In this document: positions 19,732 through 26,167 of the stretch, piece after piece
How positions within the stretch are numbered: the stretch's first letter is position 1
How the letters are laid out: each line of letters starts with the position of its first letter
IMG/VR virus record: IMGVR_UViG_3300039106_000480
Span: 1-39,341 of that record
DNA: 39,341 bases
DNA from: a virus
Direction: 5' to 3' (one strand)
Notes under the pieces: model-generated
The model's input: only the letters and a program-made list of their open reading frames with translations
Databases searched by the model: none
Told to the model about the DNA's origin: nothing
Position numbers and translations under genes: made by a program

Positions 19732-20630
19732 TACGCCACCAGAGTGTATTTGGCGAGGTCTTTCCAGTCAGTATTTGCAGACCGAATCTTAGTCACCGAG
19801 ATAAGAGTCCGCAAAGAAATCTCGCGGGCATCGTCTTTAATCTCACGAATAAGAGCCAGCGCATCTTTGACCGCTACTTTCTCATACTCGGGCATGAAGT
19901 CAGGCTCCATCGCAATCGTCTCCATGCGTTCGATTTTCTGATCGGTAGTCATGCTCAGGTCGATCATCATAGACCGCGAGCGGATCGCTTGATCGATTTG
20001 GTTCTGATTAAGGTTCGAAATGAAAATGACACGACCCGTGAAAACAAAAGATTTGGGCAGGTCATCGTCGCGCAAATCAGCATTCCAGGAGATAATACGC
20101 TTGCCGTAAGAGTCCAGCGCACCCTTCAGTAGATTAAGAGCCACAGGATCGCGCAGAATCGAATCGCAATCGTCAAAGATAATCACACCACCATTGTTTT
20201 CGAATAGTGTACGATACAGACCCTTTGCGGTCGAAAAGCCCTTGACCATAATGTAGGTCTTTGACCGACGCACGATCATGCCTTCTTTAAGAGCACCGAT
20301 ATCCGAGATATCAGAATAGCCCGCTTTGTCAAGAGTTTTAGTGACGGTGAATGTTTTGCCAAGACCACCCTCGCCAGTAATGATCGCTGACGCTTGCACG
20401 TTATTAGCAACCATCGAGACCAGTTTAGTGACAAAATCGAATCGTTCATTGATACCGAACGACGGAGTAGTGCGCGGCTTTTGTTGCGTCACTTCATCAC
20501 CGAACGTGACGGCATAGCCAAGATTAGCAGCCTGCGCCGCAATATACGCTTTGCTAATAGACTTAATCGTTTTGCCCTGGAGTTCCAGAGTCCACTTGCC
20601 CGTGCGCTTATCAAGATTTGCTTTCAGCAT
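19731..20630 (-). CDS. AAA+ ATPase
   Basis: 299 residues from ATG 20630 (AAGGA upstream); the longer frame needs a TTG start. Walker A GEGGLGKT at about 86-93, Walker B VIIFDDCD near 150, sensor-like FISNLN near 210 and an arginine pair RSRSMMIDL near 225. The N-terminal 60 residues look like a separate small domain. Related phage ATPases remodel nucleoprotein complexes; the client is unknown. Co-transcribed with a small membrane protein. Confidence 0.8.
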   Translation of the reverse strand: MLKANLDKRTGKWTLELQGKTIKSISKAYIAAQAANLGYAVTFGDEVTQQKPRTTPSFGINERFDFVTKLVSMVANNVQASAIITGEGGLGKTFTVTKTLDKAGYSDISDIGALKEGMIVRRSKTYIMVKGFSTAKGLYRTLFENNGGVIIFDDCDSILRDPVALNLLKGALDSYGKRIISWNADLRDDDLPKSFVFTGRVIFISNLNQNQIDQAIRSRSMMIDLSMTTDQKIERMETIAMEPDFMPEYEKVAVKDALALIREIKDDAREISLRTLISVTKIRSANTDWKDLAKYTLVA

Positions 20631-20665
20631 CGCCAATTCCTTGTTTGTCTCAGTCAACAGAACAT

Positions 20666-20715
20666 ATTATGACAGGTACCGAAGCACCTGTCAAGTAGTG
20701 TTGTTTTTTTACGAC
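20666..20715 (-). promoter_or_regulatory. Palindrome-promoter module for the AAA+ gene
   Basis: Minus-strand TTGACA (20689-20694), 17 bp, CATAAT (20666-20671). Slightly degenerate palindrome (GTCG..CAAC) at 20700-20715, gap 5 bp. Confidence 0.75.
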
Positions 20716-20882
20716 AGTTTGCGGCCGCAGTATTCACCGACGAATTCAAAGTCCGCCAGACCACCGAATCGTTGCATCAGCAGGCGGGTTGCTTGACCCT
20801 TGCTCTCGGCTTCGATCATGCAAACTTCAGAGTTGGTCTTTGACCAGATGATTTTGAAAACAAAATCGCGCAGCATCACCAT
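20709..20882 (-). CDS. Small hypothetical protein
   Basis: 57 residues, with AGGAG six bases upstream of the ATG. MVMLRDFVFKIIWSKTNSEVCMIEAESKGQATRLLMQRFGG, then FEFVGEYCGRKLS: a beta-alpha-beta small protein. Stop inside the palindrome. Confidence 0.6.
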   Translation of the reverse strand: MVMLRDFVFKIIWSKTNSEVCMIEAESKGQATRLLMQRFGGLADFEFVGEYCGRKLS

Positions 20883-20910
20883 TCGAATCTCCTATCAATC
20901 AACAGGTTCT

Positions 20911-20956
20911 ATTGTACATGGACTACCGAGGTTGTCAAGTGTTGTTTTTTTACAAC
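20911..20956 (-). promoter_or_regulatory. Palindrome-promoter module
   Basis: Minus-strand TTGACA (20933-20938), 16 bp, TACAAT (20911-20916). Palindrome GTTGT-N6-ACAAC at 20941-20956, gap 2 bp. Confidence 0.8.
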
Positions 20957-21060
20957 AGGCTGAAGCAACCGACCCACTCACGGTAATTTTGCTGAGACTC
21001 AATCCTGAGCCATTCGATTCTGCCGTTGACGGATCGCTCGACGCAAATAGTGCCACGCAT
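20950..21060 (-). CDS. Tiny hypothetical protein
   Basis: 36 residues, from an ATG with AGAGG upstream: MRGTICVERSVNGRIEWLRIESQQNYREWVGCFSLL. The predicted transcript starts about 30 bases upstream. Its stop lies in the next palindrome, as for neighbouring genes, which supports coding. Confidence 0.5.
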   Translation of the reverse strand: MRGTICVERSVNGRIEWLRIESQQNYREWVGCFSLL

Positions 21061-21096
21061 TGTGATAGCCTCTTGGTTTCGTTCAGTACAGGTAGC

Positions 21097-21160
21097 ATTA
21101 TTGCACGAATTGGTAGGGTTGTCAAGTGTTGTAAAAAAACAACTGTTGTTTTTAAACAAC
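21097..21160 (-). promoter_or_regulatory. Promoter with two tandem palindromes
   Basis: Minus-strand TTGACA (21120-21125), 17 bp, AATAAT (21097-21102). Two palindromes in tandem, with A-rich and T-rich loops on the same strand: 21128-21143 (gap 2 bp) and 21145-21160, one base apart. The only doubled site seen. Confidence 0.75.
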
Positions 21161-21162
21161 AG

Positions 21163-21477
21163 TTACCACTTCTCGCCATGGTCGAAGTTATCAAGAAAAT
21201 CATAATCGTCAATATCAACGATCCGAGGTATATCAATCGCAAAATCTTCGGGTGATAATGGTGAGCCTCGTATTAGCATCTGAGTCTGGGCAATACCTTC
21301 GGGTGTTTGTTTATAATCATATGACACCTTACGCATATTGTCACGCACATTCTCAGAAACGTCACGATTTGTATTAGAGCAGGCTTTACTACAGAAAAGA
21401 CCACGTTTCCTGTGCAGTCTATCGCATACAGGACAATTCTTTGCTTTGTAGCGATCAACAGGTCTTTTGTTTTTCAT
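21163..21477 (-). CDS. Zinc-finger phage protein
   Basis: 104 residues. N-terminal CPVCDRLHRKRGLFCSKAC (C15, C18, C29, C33) is a treble-clef-like zinc site. It is followed by a basic helix and YKQTPEGIAQTQMLIRGSPLSPEDFAID, a layout I recognise in T4-like phages. Probably a nucleic-acid-binding accessory protein. Directly follows the lipoprotein esterase gene. Confidence 0.7.
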   Translation of the reverse strand: MKNKRPVDRYKAKNCPVCDRLHRKRGLFCSKACSNTNRDVSENVRDNMRKVSYDYKQTPEGIAQTQMLIRGSPLSPEDFAIDIPRIVDIDDYDFLDNFDHGEKW

Positions 21478-22206
21478 TTATTTCAGGTAGTTATTCCAGA
21501 GAATTGAAGCATCTGCTACACCTGCTGAATTAAAATGACATTCATCATATCGTTTTATTTTTGGCACCATATCTGTATTTGGTCCAGTTTGAGTCGATTG
21601 AAATAATCCTACTTCATTATCATATTCGCTCAACAAACCACAGACCGTTGATCGTGCAGTTAAAATAATTACATCGCGGCTAATACCACTAATCAATCTT
21701 TGCCAATAATCAGAATATTCTTGAAACGTCATTTTATCTCGGGCATCACTTTCGCCTTGCTGCCAGAGAAAATAATTAACACCATATGCTGTGTTCAAAT
21801 CATTATATGCTTTTGTAAATTCTGCGTTATCAATAAATCGTTTAATCGAAGCACCGTTGATAGCATAAACAGAGAAAATAACATTTTTACCAGTTCGCTC
21901 TGAATAATCTACCATCACTTGCTGAAATAAATTAAAATAATTCGTTTCGTTAGGTGATGGGTGCAACGGTACATTCATTAATGGTGATTTTGCTGGATAG
22001 CATTTTGAATCAACATATTGAAAAACTTTTGGTGATACTTTTTCGTTTGAATTTTGTGCGACGTTGGCTGCATTCGATTGTCCAGCGATAAAGAATACAA
22101 CTGTATTTTCTTTTGGTGGGCAGACACTTTTTGCTGATGAACTTTCTCCGCCACCGCCACCACAACCATATAGAATCGCTGTAAATAAAATAATTAATTT
22201 ACGCAT
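21478..22206 (-). CDS. Lipoprotein SGNH/sialate-O-acetylesterase-like enzyme
   Basis: 242 residues from ATG 22206 (GGAAG upstream). A signal with lipobox LYGC at 12-15 and a Gly/Ser-rich linker (CGGGGGESSS) predict a lipid-anchored periplasmic protein. Catalytic blocks: FIAGQSNA (Ser), YAINGASI, FLWQQGESDA and DECHFNSAG (Asp-x-x-His dyad), as in the carbohydrate acetylesterase (CE6/SASA-like) group. It may remove acetyl groups from surface or cell-wall sugars and so alter receptors; this role is inferred. Confidence 0.8.
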   Translation of the reverse strand: MRKLIILFTAILYGCGGGGGESSSAKSVCPPKENTVVFFIAGQSNAANVAQNSNEKVSPKVFQYVDSKCYPAKSPLMNVPLHPSPNETNYFNLFQQVMVDYSERTGKNVIFSVYAINGASIKRFIDNAEFTKAYNDLNTAYGVNYFLWQQGESDARDKMTFQEYSDYWQRLISGISRDVIILTARSTVCGLLSEYDNEVGLFQSTQTGPNTDMVPKIKRYDECHFNSAGVADASILWNNYLK

Positions 22207-22321
22207 TTTTCTTCCAATATTCGTTCGATACGACACCATAGATACCGATTTTTCTCAGTAATAGGGTAGCACCGATATTTAGGGCAATGAAGATACCAAT
22301 GGTGCTGAAAATCAATAACAT
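22199..22321 (-). CDS. Small one-TM protein
   Basis: 40 residues: MLLIFSTIGIFIALNIGATLLL then a basic tail. Its end overlaps the esterase start in another frame. Ribosome site weak, so moderate doubt. Confidence 0.4.
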   Translation of the reverse strand: MLLIFSTIGIFIALNIGATLLLRKIGIYGVVSNEYWKKNA

Positions 22322-22447
22322 ACTGGTGGTCTTTTTAAGAAAAGAAAAAACACGTTTTTTTGTCTTTATAAATCAATAACTTACAAGTGCATTTTCTCGG
22401 TTTTTGACGTTTCCTGTCAATTTACTTGGTATGCTACATTCCACGCA
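22322..22447 (-). other. AT-rich intergenic region
   Basis: No gene seen. An A-run/T-run inverted repeat around 22340-22360 (AAAAAACACGTTTTTTT on the plus strand) could fold weakly. A lone minus-strand TTGACA near 22417-22422 lacks a -10 box at the usual distance. Confidence 0.35.
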
Positions 22448-22642
22448 TTAATCGCGCTTTTTAGCACCTTCTTCATAGGCTGCTTTGATCCATGCAGTCA
22501 TCTTATCAAAATGCAGAGACGCAGATTTGTTCGGATTATACAGAATTGTCATAATATCGTCATAAAATCGTTCTGAACGAAGACCGAAATTTTCTACCTC
22601 GTTGAACCATTTATTAAATGATTTTTCTAGTTTTTTATTCAT
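22448..22642 (-). CDS. Small hypothetical protein, end of paralogue chain
   Basis: 64 residues from ATG 22642: NKKLEKSFNKWFNEVENFGLRSERFYDDIMTILYNPNKSASLHFDKMTAWIKAAYEEGAKKRD. Helical. Overlaps the preceding gene end. Unassigned. Confidence 0.6.
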   Translation of the reverse strand: MNKKLEKSFNKWFNEVENFGLRSERFYDDIMTILYNPNKSASLHFDKMTAWIKAAYEEGAKKRD

Positions 22643-22895
22643 TTTCATTCCCAAAATGTTCTTCAATTCGTTCGATTGCTAATAGCCTACCGTTGATCCA
22701 ACCTTGATTATAATCAGACAATTCAGTCTGAGAAAGTTTCATAATAAAATCTGGGCGCTTCAGAATATCGACGCATTCTGCGGCTGCCAATTTAGCAAAT
22801 TTATCTAGGTTGTTTAGCCAAGAATCGGCGTTGACATTATTGCCTAGCGGACCCCAAACTTGAACAGCCCATTGCAAAATTCGTTCACGATCCAT
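22635..22895 (-). CDS. Paralogue-chain protein (KFAxLxAxECVDIL type)
   Basis: 86 residues from the second ATG of the ATGATG. Central LDKFAKLAAAECVDIL and C-terminal RIEEHFGN relate it to the MNERI/HFGVE family of the next genes. GGAG in the end of the preceding gene serves as its ribosome site. Confidence 0.65.
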   Translation of the reverse strand: MDRERILQWAVQVWGPLGNNVNADSWLNNLDKFAKLAAAECVDILKRPDFIMKLSQTELSDYNQGWINGRLLAIERIEEHFGNENE

Positions 22896-23020
22896 CATTC
22901 AACTCCAAAACAATTTTTAACAAAACTAAAGATAATCATAAAAATTGTAAAGTAAGCAGCCAAGCCCACCACTAATACATATACAACAGCCCAAACGCCT
23001 GCTCTATCTCCCTCGCTCAT
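22895..23020 (-). CDS. Small TM protein ending CFGVE
   Basis: 41 residues: MSEGDRAGVW then a long hydrophobic helix, ending SFVKNCFGVE. The terminal FGVE-stop is coded by the same GGAGTTGAATGA string as in neighbouring unrelated proteins, where it provides the ribosome site and overlapping start of the next gene. Confidence 0.6.
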   Translation of the reverse strand: MSEGDRAGVWAVVYVLVVGLAAYFTIFMIIFSFVKNCFGVE

Positions 23021-23256
23021 CATTCAACTCCGAAATGTTCTCGGAGCATATCTTCATAGTCCGACTCCATACCAACGGTATAACGAACATCACCTAATCC
23101 CAAGTGAACCTTTTCATTAAACCTTTGTTCACTCAACTGATCGTGAAGTATTCTAGTGCAATCCCAGATTACCAGTCTCAAAAAATCTCTGAGAGAGTTT
23201 TCATCAGGCATAGTGTCAAAGCAATGTGATGCAAGTTCTTGAATTCGTTCGTTCAT
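23020..23256 (-). CDS. MNERI/HFGVE paralogue
   Basis: 78 residues. Starts MNERIQELASHCFD and ends MLREHFGVE. Middle (LRDFLRLVIWDCTRILHDQLSEQRFNEKVHLGLGDVRY) is the family core. Function unknown. Start and stop overlap both neighbours. Confidence 0.68.
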   Translation of the reverse strand: MNERIQELASHCFDTMPDENSLRDFLRLVIWDCTRILHDQLSEQRFNEKVHLGLGDVRYTVGMESDYEDMLREHFGVE

Positions 23257-23519
23257 TTTTGTACTCCGAAATGTTTTTTAATCTGTTGTTCTACTTCAAC
23301 AAAAATAGCCAATGCTAAATCTGAATCCATAGTTTTGTGTGAGTTCTTTTCACTACACCAACCACGAGCAATAGCACCCAGCAGTTCTTCACGATTGACA
23401 CATTCCCGAACAATCAACTCGGCGAACTTTTTACATTCAGGCATATCCCAATGTCCTATACCAAACATATCTTCTTGATAACCAGCCTGTTCGGCAAGTT
23501 CTTTAATTCGTTCGTTCAT
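23253..23519 (-). CDS. MNERI/HFGV paralogue
   Basis: 88 residues from ATG 23519 (GGAAAG upstream). MNERIKELAEQAGY, then CKKFAELIVRECVNREELL, and KKHFGVQK at the end. Same family as 24016-24222. Confidence 0.68.
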   Translation of the reverse strand: MNERIKELAEQAGYQEDMFGIGHWDMPECKKFAELIVRECVNREELLGAIARGWCSEKNSHKTMDSDLALAIFVEVEQQIKKHFGVQK

Positions 23520-23700
23520 TTCGTTCTTTCCACATTTTAATACATTCATCGATCTCTGCAATTTGTTTGAGTCGAATATCATCCATAATGTTCAAACCAA
23601 TATACTCACTATTCATATTTCGTTCTGTCATTTTCCAGAGTTCATTTCGATGTTTTGTGAGAACATCAGTTACAACATCATATTTTTGTTCTTCATTCAT
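23503..23700 (-). CDS. Small helical hypothetical protein
   Basis: 65 residues, charged and helical: NEEQKYDVVTDVLTKHRNELWKMTERNMNSEYIGLNIMDDIRLKQIAEIDECIKMW. Overlaps both neighbours. Not recognised. Confidence 0.6.
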   Translation of the reverse strand: MNEEQKYDVVTDVLTKHRNELWKMTERNMNSEYIGLNIMDDIRLKQIAEIDECIKMWKERNERTN

Positions 23701-23876
23701 TTTAGTTTTTCCAAACCATCAATTAACATTTGGATTGCTCTAATATCAAAATTAAATTCTACCGGATCGCCAAAATAATCATAGTCGTGTATTTGAATAT
23801 AAGCCAACCGATTATCTTTTCTAAGAGTAAAATAGGGCTCACCATTTGGTTTTGTTATTTCAATTCGTTCGTTCAT
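23697..23876 (-). CDS. Small protein with MNERI start, unrelated body
   Basis: 59 residues, just below usual ORF cut-off. MNERIEITKPNGEPYFTLRKDNRLAYIQIHDYDYFGDPVEFNFDIRAIQMLIDGLEKLK. The first five codons match the paralogue chain but the body is beta-rich and different. ATGA overlaps at both ends. Confidence 0.62.
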   Translation of the reverse strand: MNERIEITKPNGEPYFTLRKDNRLAYIQIHDYDYFGDPVEFNFDIRAIQMLIDGLEKLK

Positions 23877-24016
23877 GCTTTATATTCTCCTTTTGGCAAA
23901 TCTGGTCGATACTCCCATAACCAAAAATCACTCATAGACATATGCTTGGATGGAAAATACCAGATTTTTCTGTAGCCAAGAAACTGCATAAATTTATGCC
24001 AATACCAACGAATCAT
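23873..24016 (-). CDS. Small aromatic-rich hypothetical protein
   Basis: 47 residues: MIRWYWHKFMQFLGYRKIWYFPSKHMSMSDFWLWEYRPDLPKGEYKA. Trp/Tyr-rich. TAATG start overlap and ATGA end overlap; its PKGEY codons carry the AAAGGAG ribosome site for the next gene. Confidence 0.58.
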   Translation of the reverse strand: MIRWYWHKFMQFLGYRKIWYFPSKHMSMSDFWLWEYRPDLPKGEYKA

Positions 24017-24219
24017 TATTCAACTCCGAAATGTTCAGATATAACTTTCATGGTATGAACACCAATCATACCTGGAACTTCCCTGTCAACAATGTCTAAA
24101 CAATCATGAACAATTAACTCGGCGAACTTTTCGTGATCAAAACTCATATAAGAAGTATGATTACTGCCCCTATCAATAAAACCAGCCTGTTCGGCAAGTA
24201 GTTTAATTCGTTCGTTCAT
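24016..24219 (-). CDS. MNERI/HFGVE paralogue
   Basis: 67 residues from the second ATG. MNERIKLLAEQAGFIDRG, HEKFAELIVHDCLDIVDREV, KVISEHFGVE. Family core KFAELIV is clear. Overlaps its upstream partner by TGATG. Confidence 0.7.
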   Translation of the reverse strand: MNERIKLLAEQAGFIDRGSNHTSYMSFDHEKFAELIVHDCLDIVDREVPGMIGVHTMKVISEHFGVE

Positions 24220-24431
24220 CATTTAACACCGAAATGAGTTTTCAATAGCAGAGACGCATAATCTTCATCGAACGGAAACGGATCGTGCCGACACTCATCG
24301 ATGATTCTGGTAGATTCTTTTATAATTAATTCTGCGAACTTTTCTTCATTGAATTGTTCAACATATTCACCAGAACCATCACGATATAATGTGCGACAGT
24401 CATCTGCTAATTTTTTAAGTATTTCATTCAT
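24219..24431 (-). CDS. MNEIL/HFGVK paralogue
   Basis: 70 residues. MNEILKKLADDCRTLY, EEKFAELIIKESTRIIDECRHDPFPFDED, LLLKTHFGVK. Diverged member of the same chain. Function unknown. Confidence 0.7.
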   Translation of the reverse strand: MNEILKKLADDCRTLYRDGSGEYVEQFNEEKFAELIIKESTRIIDECRHDPFPFDEDYASLLLKTHFGVK

Positions 24432-24709
24432 TCTTTCCCCCTTGCGCGGATGGCTTTAGCGCAACCGATGTAGTGGACGTACTTCGGGTTGTAGGTTTCA
24501 ATTGGTCCGCTCATGTTTTCACACACCTTCGCGCATTCTTCTCGCTCGGCTAACCGACCCGCATTATACCCTTCCAGATAGGCCGATGATGCGGCAAGAG
24601 CGGCGAAGCGTTCAAGGTCTTCATCGATACCTGTCGCCCGCAGCAAGAAGCCCTGCTCTATATTGAACCCCGCCTCCCGCGCCATTTTAATAATTTGTTC
24701 TTTAGTCAT
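24428..24709 (-). CDS. Conserved phage protein (ERFAALAA..ECAKVCE type)
   Basis: 93 residues. MTKEQIIKMAREAGFN, LERFAALAASSAYLEGYNAGRLAEREECAKVCENM, CAKAIRARGKE: a family frequent in phages of proteobacteria. Its GC content is higher than its neighbours, suggesting recent acquisition. It seems distantly related to the MNERI chain (ERFAAL/KFAEL). Confidence 0.7.
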   Translation of the reverse strand: MTKEQIIKMAREAGFNIEQGFLLRATGIDEDLERFAALAASSAYLEGYNAGRLAEREECAKVCENMSGPIETYNPKYVHYIGCAKAIRARGKE

Positions 24710-25086
24710 GAGAAATGTCTTGAAGTAAAAGAATATCCATCTTCATCGTCCCAATCATATTCGGGATTAAAATATGGGCGATCACCAGACTTGCCCTCTT
24801 CATTATGTGACAGATTCTTGTGCCCATCAGCCCGTACAGACCCAGGTGATTTTTCTTTTTCAATCATTAAAACTAACCAGTCATAGTCGATTCGATCACC
24901 ATATTCGTCTTTGATAATCTTATCTTTCAGAAATTCTTTCCATTGTTTCCATGAAGTCAGTTTTTCATAGGGATAACCTTGAAATGCAAATGCCCAACCC
25001 CATGATGCTTTACCAATATGATATTCTTCATCATAACGATTGCAGCACTCACAAAGATTTTTCGCCACATAATAATTTGTACCCAT
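24706..25086 (-). CDS. Conserved phage protein (MGTNYY family)
   Basis: 126 residues from ATG 25086 (GGAG upstream). MGTNYYVAKNLCECCNRYDEEYHIGKASWGWAFAFQGYP, then a DEYGDRIDYDW block. The CECC pair with the following His suggests a metal site. Family is widespread in phages and bacteria without known function. Confidence 0.72.
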   Translation of the reverse strand: MGTNYYVAKNLCECCNRYDEEYHIGKASWGWAFAFQGYPYEKLTSWKQWKEFLKDKIIKDEYGDRIDYDWLVLMIEKEKSPGSVRADGHKNLSHNEEGKSGDRPYFNPEYDWDDEDGYSFTSRHFS

Positions 25087-25322
25087 TATTGCTCCAGAAG
25101 TGTACGTTCTTGCATCAGCCAATAGTCAACAACCGCTTGTTTTGCTGCGATACTTGAAATGTATTGACCAAGAAAATTCTCTTGATTGACAATAATAATT
25201 TTTGCCATCCAGACTCTGGTATGTGAAATTTTATGTACCTGTCCAACAATCTTACCATCTTCACACCGATAATAGTATGAAGATTCAAAACTGTCTGGAT
25301 CCATCCAATCGTAATCTATCAT
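25086..25322 (-). CDS. Conserved phage protein
   Basis: 78 residues: YYYRCEDGKIVGQVHKISHTRVWMAKIIIVNQENFLGQYISSIAAKQAVVDYWLMQERTLLEQ, a small alpha/beta family found in several phages. TAATG overlap with the next gene. Confidence 0.68.
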   Translation of the reverse strand: MIDYDWMDPDSFESSYYYRCEDGKIVGQVHKISHTRVWMAKIIIVNQENFLGQYISSIAAKQAVVDYWLMQERTLLEQ

Positions 25323-25325
25323 TGT

Positions 25326-25415
25326 TTATCCAAAAAATATAATATAGAGAACATACAGGCAGATTGCAAAGAAAAATGCAAACACCGCAAGAGAAATCAC
25401 ACCAAGTAGAGTCAT
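25326..25415 (-). CDS. Tiny TM peptide at a promoter
   Basis: A 29-codon frame, almost wholly hydrophobic (LLGVISLAVFAFFFAICLYVLYIIFFG). Its ATG lies within the -10 box of the promoter at 25414-25419, so that promoter can only serve the in-frame GTG at 25400. Coding is uncertain. Confidence 0.35.
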   Translation of the reverse strand: MTLLGVISLAVFAFFFAICLYVLYIIFFG

Positions 25416-25461
25416 TATAGCATAAACAAAAGAATTGTCAAGACTGTTGTTTTAAAACAAC
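25414..25461 (-). promoter_or_regulatory. Palindrome-promoter module with perfect palindrome
   Basis: Minus-strand TTGACA (25436-25441), 16 bp, TATAAT (25414-25419). GTTGTTTTAAAACAAC at 25446-25461, gap 4 bp. Here the palindrome is coding (VVLKQQ) and the upstream TGA stop is inside the -35 box. Confidence 0.85.
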
Positions 25462-25644
25462 ATCGGCATCAAACCATTCCTTGTAGCCGAAATTCTCTGA
25501 AATGCTTGATTCTGTTTTATAGTCGCATTCTTTGCAATAGCAATAATAATGTTGGACAAATTTGTTACTGATGCCTAATCGAAATGATTTTTTATTACAT
25601 TTCGGGCAGATTTTTGATTCGGTAGCAGGATTACGATCCATCAT
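25438..25644 (-). CDS. Zinc-ribbon phage protein
   Basis: 68 residues from ATG 25644 (GGGAAG upstream). CPKCNKKSFRLG and CYCKECDYKTES give two CxxC knuckles (about residues 12, 15 and 36, 39). Likely a small nucleic-acid or protein-binding zinc ribbon. Its last codons form the palindrome and the -35 box of the next promoter. Confidence 0.7.
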   Translation of the reverse strand: MMDRNPATESKICPKCNKKSFRLGISNKFVQHYYCYCKECDYKTESSISENFGYKEWFDADVVLKQQS

Positions 25645-25816
25645 CTTCTTCCCAATGTCTGCAATAGAAATAATTACCGCATTTTTCAATTTCTTCTTTT
25701 GGATAACCTTCGCTAATCAACCAATTCATAAATTCTTCATCTTTTAAATTCTGTGGCATCGCTTTGGGAAATCCGTATAGCCACCCCGATGGTGGATCGC
25801 ACATAGTAACTTTCAT
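25631..25816 (-). CDS. Conserved phage protein (MCDPPSGWLYGFPK family)
   Basis: 61 residues from ATG 25816. MKVTMCDPPSGWLYGFPKAMP, FMNWLISEGYPKEEIEKCGNYFYCRHWEED: a small family seen in many phages, function unknown. Overlaps the next gene start. Confidence 0.72.
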   Translation of the reverse strand: MKVTMCDPPSGWLYGFPKAMPQNLKDEEFMNWLISEGYPKEEIEKCGNYFYCRHWEEDDGS

Positions 25817-25817
25817 T

Positions 25818-26060
25818 TTATTCGTCCCTATCATCGATAATACCTTCTTCGATGATTTGTTTTTTAACTTGCATCGATTTTACTGCATATCGTGCTTGAT
25901 TCAAATTATTATAGCGAACAGTTTGATAAAATTCACCACCAGGCTGATATTCTTTATAAGACTTCCATCGATCACCAAGAATCCATGAAGTACCGATCAT
26001 AATCTCATAATATCGTTCGCCGTTCGCGTCAGCATATTCTACGATTCTATATTTTTTCAT
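25818..26060 (-). CDS. Hypothetical phage protein
   Basis: 80 residues: MKKYRIVEYADANGERYYEIMIGTSWILGDRWKSYKEYQPGGEFYQTVRYNNLNQARYAVKSM. An N-terminal beta hairpin then helix. TCA/CAT overlap with the upstream small Cys-rich gene. Confidence 0.62.
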   Translation of the reverse strand: MKKYRIVEYADANGERYYEIMIGTSWILGDRWKSYKEYQPGGEFYQTVRYNNLNQARYAVKSMQVKKQIIEEGIIDDRDE

Positions 26061-26167
26061 TTACAGTCACACACCCTTCCTTGATTGCAATTTCCATTAC
26101 AATTAGTTTGCATAGAAAAAACATCAATTAATTCTTTGATAATAAAAGATACTGTCCACCAAGTCAT
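26057..26167 (-). CDS. Small Cys-rich conserved phage protein
   Basis: 36 residues with a C-terminal CNGNCNQGRVCDCK cluster, a signature I recognise from tiny phage proteins. A hydrophobic N-terminus (TWWTVSFIIKELIDVF). ATGA overlap with the Rap1a-like gene. Metal or disulfide role possible. Confidence 0.6.
   Translation of the reverse strand: MTWWTVSFIIKELIDVFSMQTNCNGNCNQGRVCDCK

Noticed and set aside
12789-21160. CRISPR array from the repeated 16-bp elements
   Set aside because: Repeats are separated by whole genes of varied length, are short and imperfect, and always sit at promoters; no Cas genes are present.
22340-22360. Terminator at the A-run/T-run inverted repeat
   Set aside because: The stem would be nearly pure A-U with a two-base loop and no GC core, too weak to call.
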